NCBI GenBank assembly: GCA_902785325.1
Contig: CACZXZ010000016.1
Location: 22,554 to 60,101, forward strand
Length of the DNA stretch: 37,548 nucleotides
Origin: an uncultured Succinivibrio sp.
GTDB taxonomy: Bacteria > Pseudomonadota > Gammaproteobacteria > Enterobacterales > Succinivibrionaceae
Reading direction: 5' to 3'
This document shows positions 7,276 to 13,985 of this stretch, piece by piece (position 1 is the first letter of the stretch; every line of letters starts with the position of its first letter). Below the pieces are notes generated by a model. That model was not told where the DNA came from. It worked only from the letters and a program-made list of their open reading frames with translations, and did not search any database. A program made the position numbers and the translations under genes.

Positions 7276-9159
7276 TTACTTTTTGCTCTTAAAAAGCTTC
7301 ATCCTACAATTTTTGCAATCACAGACTACATTAAAAGTCTTACCACCAATTACAAGACTATAGTCAGATACTTTACCACCTTCTTTTGAGCATTTACCGT
7401 ATTGACGCACTAGGCAATATTTTGAGGTTAACACACAATTGTGCTCAGTTTGATCTTCTACCTTGCACGCAGACATCTCGTAGATTTTTAAAGCTTGAGC
7501 ATTTAAAACTAGGCGTTTATCAATGGTTTTGCAAGGATAGTTTACTTTAGTCAAATCAAATTGATAATACTCATCAAGTTTATTTAAAGGTGTTTCAAAA
7601 CTTTCAAGCCACTTGGTTAAAAGCTCTTTTCTTAAAGCATTTACCTGTGAGATTTTAAGAGTTAGTTTCTCAAGTTCTCCTTTAAAAGTTAGCTTTTCAA
7701 GGCGAGTATAGATGCTGCCCTTTTTAGACAAGGTACTTGCTATTTTGTCTTCTATAAGAGGGCTTTGACTAGCATCAAAAGTAAAATCAAGACTACTTTC
7801 AAACTTATGTTGATACTCATCAATTAGACTTAAAGTACAACGATAATCGTCATCCTTTAAGTTTGTAACTTCAAGCTTTAGCTTATAAAAAATAGTTCTT
7901 AAAGCAAAATTCTTTTGCTTTAGACTTTCTTCAAACTTGATGTCTACATTACGATATAAAACAGTGCCTTGAGCTAGTCTTACTTTGCCATAAACTTGAA
8001 GGGTTGCAGTATTTTCTAAATCACTTAAAACGTTATTACATCTAAAGCCTTGCACGCTTTCAATGGTGTTTTCAATTTTTTGAGCATGAAGATCTTGTGG
8101 GGGTGAAAAGTAAGTTAAGCCATCGCCGTTTGCAAAATTAAGCTTTGATGCTTTTTTTAAAGTTACCTCTGTGTTTTTACCATTAAAGGAGGTTTTGATA
8201 ACTTTACCCACCATTGGACCTATAAACTTAGGGGTTCTATCGTTTACAAGCTTGTCTTTATTGTCAGTTAATAAACCGTCTGTAAAGGTTCTGTTAAAGG
8301 TTTTTGATAAATCTGCCTTAAAGTTAAGCTCTGTTTTACCAAAGCTTTGACGAGATAAATTTTGATTAGTTTTTATAATACTATCTAACTTTTGACTAAA
8401 GGTAGCTGTAGCATTAGCAACATAACTTTCATCTTTAAGTCTACCTTCAATCTTAAAAGAGCTTACCCCAGCTTCAATTAACTTTGAGAGGTTATGCTCT
8501 TGATTATTGTCTTTTAAAGACAATAAATACCCTCTTTTAACTTCTCTGCCCTTGTGACACAGTTGCATAGGTAATCTGCAAATTTGAGCGCAACAGCCTC
8601 GATTAGCACTTCTATGACAGAGCTCTTCAGAAATCATACAAATACCAGAAACTCCTACGCACAAAGCGCCCATTACAAAAGCTTCTAATCTTATCTTTGG
8701 ACAAGCTTCTTTAAAGGCTTTAATTTGCTCTAAAGTAAATTCTCTTGGTAAGACAACTTGAGTAATTCCAAGTTTTTCATAAAACTTTAATTTTTCAACT
8801 GTATCAATACAGCATTGAGTGGAGGCGTGTAATTCTAAAGACTTAGGTATTTTTAAAGAGAATAAACCTAAATCCTGGATAATAAGGGCATCTACGCCCA
8901 TTTTGGCATAGGCGTTAATAAGTTCCTGAGCATCAACAAGCTCTTTGTCATACAGTAAGGTATTTAAAGTAACATGTACCTTTACTTTAAATAGGTGCGC
9001 AAACTTTACAAGCTTTTTTATTTCCTCAAGCTGATTACTTGCATCTACTCTTGCACCAAAGGCAGGACCACCTATAAAAATAGCATCAGCGCCACATAAA
9101 ATGGCGCTGACAGCTGTTTCATAGTTTTTTGCAGGAGCTAGTAACTCAAGTTTTTCCAT
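7276..9159 (-). CDS. rlhA: U32-family 23S rRNA C2501 hydroxylation protein RlhA (YdcP)
   Basis: RlhA is required for 5-hydroxycytidine at position 2501 of 23S rRNA. At 627 residues it is close to the E. coli protein (653). It shows the U32 peptidase-family N-terminal barrel (LELLAPAKNYETA, then GADAIFIGGPAFGAR), LELHASTQC, the SANRGCCAQICRLP cysteine motif expected to bind an iron-sulfur cluster, and SFKIEGRLKDESYV. The C-terminal domain carries a second cysteine set (KYCLVRQYGKC and CDCKNC). This two-domain layout separates it from the shorter YegQ/TrhP. Its start overlaps the stop of the preceding gene by one base (TAATG), and it is followed by yoaA after one base, so all are co-translated. 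Confidence 0.93.
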   Translation of the reverse strand: MEKLELLAPAKNYETAVSAILCGADAIFIGGPAFGARVDASNQLEEIKKLVKFAHLFKVKVHVTLNTLLYDKELVDAQELINAYAKMGVDALIIQDLGLFSLKIPKSLELHASTQCCIDTVEKLKFYEKLGITQVVLPREFTLEQIKAFKEACPKIRLEAFVMGALCVGVSGICMISEELCHRSANRGCCAQICRLPMQLCHKGREVKRGYLLSLKDNNQEHNLSKLIEAGVSSFKIEGRLKDESYVANATATFSQKLDSIIKTNQNLSRQSFGKTELNFKADLSKTFNRTFTDGLLTDNKDKLVNDRTPKFIGPMVGKVIKTSFNGKNTEVTLKKASKLNFANGDGLTYFSPPQDLHAQKIENTIESVQGFRCNNVLSDLENTATLQVYGKVRLAQGTVLYRNVDIKFEESLKQKNFALRTIFYKLKLEVTNLKDDDYRCTLSLIDEYQHKFESSLDFTFDASQSPLIEDKIASTLSKKGSIYTRLEKLTFKGELEKLTLKISQVNALRKELLTKWLESFETPLNKLDEYYQFDLTKVNYPCKTIDKRLVLNAQALKIYEMSACKVEDQTEHNCVLTSKYCLVRQYGKCSKEGGKVSDYSLVIGGKTFNVVCDCKNCRMKLFKSKK

Positions 9160-9866
9160 TACTCAAAACCGTAAGATACGATAACTTGAGAGGAAATAGT
9201 CTGCTTTTTAGGTGAGTAGTCCACTACACCTTGAGACTTATCCATAGCATTTGCTTGTAAAGCACGAACTTGAGGGGAGATAAAACCACCTTGATTTCCA
9301 TACTTTATTGAGCATGGCTTGGTAACTTTTAGATTAAATCCTTTTGCAAGAGCTTGAGCTTTTACCTTAGCATCTTCAATTGCTTTTAAAGTAGCTTGCT
9401 CTTGGAATTTTGCTTTATTTGAGATGTCATAGCTAAAGCCATAAATATCAGTGATATTAGCATCAATTGCAGCAGCTATAACTTTATCAATTAAAGCAAA
9501 ATCATTTACAGTGACCTTAACTTCTCTTGAAACTTGGTAACCTGTGAATATTCTTTTTGAGTTCTTATACTCAAAGGTTGAGTACATAGAGAATTCTGAG
9601 GCGTTAACAGCATCCTTATTTAATTTTAATTTTTCAAGCTTAGCAATAAAAGCGGCTACACTCTTTTCTACATTAGCTTTAGCTACTTTTGCATCCTTTT
9701 GCTCATTTTTAACATTAAAACCTAAGGTTGCAACATCTGGTAACACTAAAACTTCACCATAACCTTCCACCTCAATAGAGCCATTTTGGCATGGATTTGC
9801 GGTGGCAAGCATAGGTGTTGCTACTAAAGCTGACATTAAAGCTAAAGACTGCACAAGTTTAGACAT
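9159..9866 (-). CDS. Periplasmic SIMPL-domain (DUF541, YggE-like) protein
   Basis: A 235-residue exported protein. Residues 1-23 form a signal peptide with a likely cleavage after ATA-N. The mature part has the SIMPL pattern: a start on IEVEGYGEVLVLPDVATLGF, a central FTGYQVSREVKVTV, then DAKVKAQALAKGF. E. coli YggE, of the same family, lowers oxidative stress; the biochemical function of the fold is not settled. It is the first gene of the operon leading to rlhA, yoaA and tsaB. Its link to rRNA modification is probably only transcriptional. Confidence 0.88.
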   Translation of the reverse strand: MSKLVQSLALMSALVATPMLATANPCQNGSIEVEGYGEVLVLPDVATLGFNVKNEQKDAKVAKANVEKSVAAFIAKLEKLKLNKDAVNASEFSMYSTFEYKNSKRIFTGYQVSREVKVTVNDFALIDKVIAAAIDANITDIYGFSYDISNKAKFQEQATLKAIEDAKVKAQALAKGFNLKVTKPCSIKYGNQGGFISPQVRALQANAMDKSQGVVDYSPKKQTISSQVIVSYGFE

Positions 9867-9914
9867 ATAAACTCCAAGTCAAAATTAAAGTAAGAAAGAT
9901 AAGAGATTAGGGCT

Positions 9915-9938
9915 AATGCCAAGCTTAAGCTTGGCATT
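9915..9938 (-). terminator. Perfect 24-bp palindrome downstream of the DhaM-like gene
   Basis: A self-complementary sequence centred on TTAA with arms AATGCCAAGC/GCTTGGCATT, 10 bp past the stop at 9949. The T-rich flank is on the plus strand, so termination of the minus-strand gene is inferred from position, not from a T-tail. Confidence 0.5.
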
Positions 9939-9948
9939 TTTGTAGAAA

Positions 9949-10356
9949 TTATTTTTTGTGTAATTGACGGGAAGCTTCAGCAGCTGCGATTACAGAATCA
10001 ATTGAGGTGTGAGAATCTGAAGCAACTTCAACAGCTGCACCAACTGAGCCTTCTAATAATGGAGCATCAGCGATTCTTACAAATTGTTTCTCGTGAGGCT
10101 CTAACATAGAAATAGCAGCTTGTGAGCTGATTACACCTGAGCCTAAATCACATAATACAACTACGCCATCACCTTCATTTACTTTTCTAATAGCGTCTAA
10201 AATCTTTTTAGGATCAGTTCCTAACTTACCTTCAGCAGTACCACCAGCAGCTAAAACAGGTAATTTGTGATCACCTGAAGATGAAATTTGAGTGATCATT
10301 TGGCAGATACCTTCTGCAACTTGAGCGCTGTGAGATACGATAACTAAACCAATCAT
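9949..10356 (-). CDS. DhaM-type PTS phosphocarrier (mannose-family EIIA domain)
   Basis: A 135-residue cytoplasmic EIIA-Man-fold protein. The N-terminus MIGLVIVSHSAQVAEG places the phosphoryl-accepting histidine at H9. VVVLCDLGSGVIS and ADAPLLEGSVGAAVEVAS are the motifs that make DhaM a closer match than the EIIA domain of a sugar permease. DhaM passes phosphate from HPr to DhaL-ADP in the dihydroxyacetone kinase. Here it is a single-domain protein without the HPr and EI domains fused in E. coli DhaM, and no dhaK or dhaL lies in the window. The gene has its own ribosome-binding site (AAGGAG). It may serve a kinase encoded elsewhere or act as a sensor of PTS phosphorylation. Confidence 0.85.
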   Translation of the reverse strand: MIGLVIVSHSAQVAEGICQMITQISSSGDHKLPVLAAGGTAEGKLGTDPKKILDAIRKVNEGDGVVVLCDLGSGVISSQAAISMLEPHEKQFVRIADAPLLEGSVGAAVEVASDSHTSIDSVIAAAEASRQLHKK

Positions 10357-10609
10357 TAATAACTCCTTAAACCAAACTTTTTAATCTTGTGATCTATTGA
10401 CCTTATTCTAATCAAATTTTACCAATTTTAAATGCGACTAGTTCACATAAAATAAGGTTTTTAAAATCATTATCCAAATTTTTAATCTAATTCACAGCTT
10501 TATTGTAATACATCTTATTAAGTTTTTATTTTACAAAAGATAAATTTTTGCAAATTGCCAAAATTTTTTTAAAATACATCAAAGTTAGTGCAAGGTTAAA
10601 AAGAAAATC

Positions 10610-11044
10610 ATGATAGATAAAGTAACTAAAATTGGTCCTGCTTCAGATAATCACTCTCATATTGAGCTTCCTTTAGCTCAAGAAAGCATTCAAGCAGGAT
10701 TCCCACACCCAAACGGGGGCTATATTGATGGCAATTTAGACGTCAATGAGTTTTTAGTTACCTCCCCATCCTCAACCTACATCTACAGAGTAAGTGGCGA
10801 TAGCATGTGTGAAGCTGGCATCATGCATGGGGATTATGTCTTAGTAGACTCCTCAAGAACCGTAAACAGTGGGGATATTGTGGTAGCATCTGTAGATGAT
10901 GAGTTTACTATCAAAAAAATCATCTTTGGAAAACCAAATAGATTAGTTCCTTGCAATAAGGAATATAGTCAGATTGAGATTAACGAGAACACCCGTGTGG
11001 TGATTATAGGACCTGTGATCTCAGTGGTACGCAAATACCACTAA
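10610..11044 (+). CDS. umuD: UmuD-like S24 self-cleaving protein (no umuC nearby)
   Basis: A 144-residue member of the LexA/UmuD S24 family. Catalytic Ser65 lies in SGDSM and Lys102 in FTIKK, 37 residues apart as in E. coli UmuD (S60, K97). The expected cleavage site is A29-G30 in IQAGFPHP, aligning with the Cys-Gly site of UmuD. RecA-stimulated self-cleavage of such proteins yields UmuD', which activates polymerase V with UmuC. No umuC follows; the next gene is convergent and 5 bp away. I see no CTG-N10-CAG LexA box upstream, though the regulator consensus here is unknown. The ribosome-binding site is weak. UmuD itself is far likelier than LexA because there is no N-terminal DNA-binding domain. 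Confidence 0.88.
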   Translation: MIDKVTKIGPASDNHSHIELPLAQESIQAGFPHPNGGYIDGNLDVNEFLVTSPSSTYIYRVSGDSMCEAGIMHGDYVLVDSSRTVNSGDIVVASVDDEFTIKKIIFGKPNRLVPCNKEYSQIEINENTRVVIIGPVISVVRKYH

Positions 11045-11049
11045 GATGC

Positions 11050-11298
11050 TTAGACGATATCGTCAATGTTTTTGCCAAGTGACTCTTTTTGATCATTAAG
11101 ATCTTCTTTTTCCTCCTCTAAAAGATCTTTAAAGTCATATTCGTTAGGTGAAGATCCTTTTAAGAAAGAATGCTCTTTAGAGCCTGTCTTTTTGCTATTA
11201 CTATTCTTATCAGAGGCATTGACGCGACGCTTATAAACTAAGTTCTCAGCGCCTAGAGGCGGTCTTGATAAGATTGAGTAGATGAAATCTTGACTCAT
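11050..11298 (-). CDS. Small acidic protein of unknown function
   Basis: An 82-residue hydrophilic protein that I do not recognise. A basic, serine- and lysine-rich middle is followed by an acidic C-terminus (DLLEEEKEDLNDQ). There are no cysteines, signal peptide or membrane segment. The very strong ribosome-binding site AGGAGGTG five bases before the ATG makes it a real gene. Its stop lies 5 bp from the umuD stop, so the two convergent transcripts must overlap. It may be largely disordered. Confidence 0.7.
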   Translation of the reverse strand: MSQDFIYSILSRPPLGAENLVYKRRVNASDKNSNSKKTGSKEHSFLKGSSPNEYDFKDLLEEEKEDLNDQKESLGKNIDDIV

Positions 11299-11361
11299 AT
11301 GACACCTCCTTTTATCTCTTACTTATTTATCGGCAAAATCGGCACAAAGGTTTAATTTGAG

Positions 11362-11391
11362 GCTTGGTATAGTTTGTAACTATAGCCAAGC
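11362..11391. promoter_or_regulatory. Imperfect palindrome in the divergent intergenic region before the MetE-like gene
   Basis: GCTTGG/CCAAGC outer arms flank the perfect inner repeat TATAGTT-TGT-AACTATA (11368-11384), with one bulged base. It lies between two divergent starts (11298 and 11470). There is no T-tract, so an operator is more likely than a terminator. It does not match the MetJ box (AGACGTCT) and I cannot name a regulator. Confidence 0.4.
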
Positions 11392-11469
11392 ATAAAAATA
11401 TAGTATTGGCGTTTTCTTTGAGTTTGCACCATTATAGACAGCAGTTAAAGATTAAAAGGAGATTTACAA

Positions 11470-12591
11470 ATGTCAAAGTTACATGCACCATTTCGGTTTG
11501 ATTATGTAGGTTCTTTTTTAAGACCAGAGAATTTATTACAAGCTCGTACTCAATTTGAAAAGGGTGGGATTTCTGCTTCAGATCTTAAGAAAAATGAAGA
11601 TGATGCCATTACTGATTTGGTTGCCAAGCAGAAAAAAGCTGGTTTCCATGTAATCACTGACGGTGAGTTCCGTCGTCACAGTTGGCATTTAGACTTTATG
11701 TGGGGCCTTGAAAACGTAAAGAGAATTGAGTTATCTCACGGTTACTACTTCCATGGTTTAGAGACTTACCACACCTCTGTAGAAATTGAAGGCAAAATTG
11801 GTGGTCACAACCACCCATTTGTAGAGCACTACAAATTTGTAAAGCAATTTGAAGATGAAAACACTGTAGCAAAGCAGACTCTACCAGCTCCTGCACAAAC
11901 CTTATCAGAGTTTTTAAGAGCTGATAATATCGCTCACACTAAAGAGATTTATCCAAACTACGACGATTTAATCAATGATTTAGGTAAAGCTTATCAAACC
12001 GTAATCAAAGAGTTGTATGACGCAGGTTGTCGCAACATTCAGTTTGACGATTGTACCTGGGGTATGATTGTGGATAAAGATTACTGGGAGAAAAAGGTAG
12101 GTAAGAGCATCACTGTGGAGGCTCAAGCTAATGCTTACTTAAAGGTTAACAACCTAGCTATTGAAGGCAAACCTGACGACTTGGCTATTACCACTCACGT
12201 CTGTCGTGGTAACTATCAATCTACCTACGCTGCAACTGGTCCATATGACAGAGTTGCTCCATACTTATTTGCAAAAGAAAATGTAGATGCCTTCTATCTT
12301 GAGTATGACGATGCAAGATCTGGTGGTTTTGAGCCTTTAAAATATGTAACTCCTGGTAAAAAAGTAGTTTTAGGTCTAATTACCTCAAAAAGACCAGATC
12401 TTGAGGATAAGGCAACTGTAATTGCTCGTATTAAAGAAGCAAGTAAGTATGTTCCACTTGAGAACCTATGCCTAAGCCCACAATGCGGTTTCTCCTCAAA
12501 TGCAATTGGTAATAAACTAACAGAAGAAGATCAATGGAAGAAACTCGCTTTAGTAAAAGAGATTGCTAAAGAAGTTTGGGGCGAGAATTAA
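11470..12591 (+). CDS. Cobalamin-independent methionine synthase family protein (core-MetE, YxjG/YxjH-like)
   Basis: A 373-residue single-barrel homologue of the C-terminal catalytic half of MetE. MetE moves a methyl group to homocysteine using a zinc site. The expected ligands are all visible: His and Cys in THVCRGN, Glu in FYLEYDDARSG, and Cys in LSPQCGFSS. The substrate-side motifs FDYVGSFLRP and VITDGEFRR are typical of the short YxjG/YxjH type, which lacks the N-terminal barrel of full MetE. The methyl donor of the short forms is uncertain, so a role in methionine synthesis or salvage is inferred. AGGAGA seven bases upstream supports the start. A terminator follows at 12612. Confidence 0.88.
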   Translation: MSKLHAPFRFDYVGSFLRPENLLQARTQFEKGGISASDLKKNEDDAITDLVAKQKKAGFHVITDGEFRRHSWHLDFMWGLENVKRIELSHGYYFHGLETYHTSVEIEGKIGGHNHPFVEHYKFVKQFEDENTVAKQTLPAPAQTLSEFLRADNIAHTKEIYPNYDDLINDLGKAYQTVIKELYDAGCRNIQFDDCTWGMIVDKDYWEKKVGKSITVEAQANAYLKVNNLAIEGKPDDLAITTHVCRGNYQSTYAATGPYDRVAPYLFAKENVDAFYLEYDDARSGGFEPLKYVTPGKKVVLGLITSKRPDLEDKATVIARIKEASKYVPLENLCLSPQCGFSSNAIGNKLTEEDQWKKLALVKEIAKEVWGEN

Positions 12592-12611
12592 AAACACTGT
12601 ATCTAACCTTA

Positions 12612-12643
12612 AAGAGTAAGCTTTGTGCTTACTCTTTTATTTT
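12612..12643 (+). terminator. Rho-independent terminator after the MetE-like gene
   Basis: Stem AAGAGTAAGC/GCTTACTCTT of 10 bp with loop TTTGT, followed by TTATTTT. It sits between convergent genes and may also serve the minus-strand gene ending at 12652, though the tail on that strand is poorer. Confidence 0.85.
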
Positions 12644-12651
12644 AATTACCT

Positions 12652-13053
12652 TTACTCTTTTCTATTATTAACCGCACTTGCTTTAAACTTTCTAATCACA
12701 CCAGTTACTACCCCAAAGGTTTCAATACTACGAGCTTTTTGTAAATCAATGTCTTTAAACTTATCATTAGATGATTGAAGATAAGGTTTAAAGCCATCAA
12801 TAAAGCGTCTTATATAAAACTTGCCATCTACTGCGATAACAATAATTTGCTGATCTTCAATTACTTTAGAGCGGTCACAGATGACAAAATCCCCTTTATA
12901 AATGCCATCTTGTAATAAGGCATCAGAGCCTACTCTAAATAAGAACACGCTTGGCGATTTTAGATTAAAAAAGGCGTTTAAATCCTGTCCTAGGATTTTA
13001 CCTTCCACTAAATCCACCTGAACATCTTCATCTTTATAATCGAACTTTTCCAT
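12652..13053 (-). CDS. Catalytically dead UmuD-like S24 domain protein
   Basis: A 133-residue protein that aligns with UmuD over its peptidase domain (GQDLNAFFNLKSPSVFLFRV, then DGIYKGDFVICDRS, then VDGKFYIRRF). The SGDSM serine position is Ala45 (GSDAL), and the lysine of FTIKK is Arg82 (FYIRR), with the same 37-residue spacing, so both members of the Ser-Lys dyad are replaced. The N-terminal arm is shorter than in UmuD and shows no Ala/Cys-Gly cleavage site. The protein thus resembles UmuD' and could dimerise with the UmuD encoded at 10610-11044 or bind a polymerase directly; both roles are inference. A phage-type repressor remnant is less likely, as there is no DNA-binding domain. The ribosome-binding site is not obvious. 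Confidence 0.82.
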   Translation of the reverse strand: MEKFDYKDEDVQVDLVEGKILGQDLNAFFNLKSPSVFLFRVGSDALLQDGIYKGDFVICDRSKVIEDQQIIVIAVDGKFYIRRFIDGFKPYLQSSNDKFKDIDLQKARSIETFGVVTGVIRKFKASAVNNRKE

Positions 13054-13268
13054 GATTTAAAAACGAGCAAAAAATCCTTATAACCTATTGAGAATAAAAC
13101 AAAAATGTTAGCTAGCTTAAAAAATTAAATAAAAACTTAAGTAAATTCAAAGAATTTGTTACAAGTCATGAATTTTTAACGATATTTTGTATTATATTAC
13201 ACTTAAAGAGGTCAATAATTTTCAGATCCTCTAAGTTTAGAATTTGGTATAGCAAGAAGGATTTTCCT

Positions 13269-13556
13269 ATGGCTCTAACCCGTGCTGACATTGCTGAAAG
13301 ATTAATCGCAAAATCAAACTTACCTAAAAATTTAGCTCAAGATTTTGTTGATGCATTCTTTGAGGATATTGCATCTACTCTTGAGAAAGGTGAGGTAGTT
13401 AAACTTACTGGATTTGGCAATTTTGAGCTAAAACAGAAGAAGGCAAGACCTGGTAGAAATCCTAAAACCGGTAAAGAAGTTATCATTTCTGAGCGTCGTG
13501 TAACCACTTTTAGAGCAGGTCAGAAACTTAGAAATAGAATTGATAACGAAAACTAA
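13269..13556 (+). CDS. ihfA: Integration host factor subunit alpha
   Basis: A 95-residue HU/IHF-family DNA-bending protein. The start MALTRADIAERL, the GFGNFELKQKKARPGRNPKTG beta-arm with its intercalating proline, and RRVTTFRAGQKLRNR match IHF-alpha better than HU or IHF-beta. IHF (alpha plus beta) makes sharp bends at specific sites, including at sigma54 promoters, which is of interest given the flagellin promoters in this window. In E. coli ihfA follows pheT; here it stands alone, preceded by about 215 bp of intergenic DNA. AAGGATT supports the start. Confidence 0.9.
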   Translation: MALTRADIAERLIAKSNLPKNLAQDFVDAFFEDIASTLEKGEVVKLTGFGNFELKQKKARPGRNPKTGKEVIISERRVTTFRAGQKLRNRIDNEN

Positions 13557-13663
13557 TGCAACTTATGTAAAAATGTTTAATAATATAGTTGTAAAATATA
13601 AATAAAAAAGACATATAGATATAAGTTTGATTAACAGTTTTTATTAGATTTGAAGGAATAATT

Positions 13664-13924
13664 ATGGAAAAAATTACTTATACCATCAAGGATCGTGATG
13701 GCGTTCATGCTCGTCCAGCTGGTGCAATTTTAAAGGCAATCAGTGGCTATGATTCAAAAATCACTTTAATCTACAAAGATAAGCAAGTAGATCTAAAGGG
13801 TGGTATCTTTGCTCTATTAGGTTTAGGCATTCGTTATCAAGATGAGATTTATGTTCACGTTGAAGGTGAAGACGAGAAAGAAGCAGCTATTGCTGTAAGA
13901 CGCGCTCTTGAAGAGTACCTATAG
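13664..13924 (+). CDS. HPr-family phosphocarrier with Gly at position 46
   Basis: An 86-residue HPr-fold protein. The active-site loop DGVHARPAG puts the phosphorylated histidine at exactly H15, with R17 and P18 conserved. The second signature normally carries Ser46 (as in LKS). Here it reads DLKGGIFALLGLGI, so position 46 is Gly and regulatory serine phosphorylation is impossible. This may be the general HPr of the organism or a specialised paralogue, perhaps serving the single-domain DhaM at 9949-10356. No ptsI or crr is adjacent. GAAGGAAT supports the start and a strong terminator follows, so it is a single-gene unit or is read through from ihfA, 107 bp upstream. Confidence 0.9.
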   Translation: MEKITYTIKDRDGVHARPAGAILKAISGYDSKITLIYKDKQVDLKGGIFALLGLGIRYQDEIYVHVEGEDEKEAAIAVRRALEEYL

Positions 13925-13947
13925 TTAAAGAATTAAGCTTTTTCATT

Positions 13948-13978
13948 AAAAAAGAAGGTTTACACCTTCTTTTTTTTG
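13948..13978 (+). terminator. Rho-independent terminator after the HPr gene
   Basis: Stem AAAAAAGAAGGT/ACCTTCTTTTTT with a 4-nt loop, running into a T-tract. Because the stem itself is A/T-rich at the base it can act in both directions and may also end the convergent zinc-motif operon (last stop at 13986). Confidence 0.9.
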
Positions 13979-13985
13979 CTCTTTT

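Noticed and set aside
10400-10609. LexA (SOS) box upstream of umuD
   Set aside because: No CTG-N10-CAG was found by eye in this stretch; absence is noted as a finding rather than a site.
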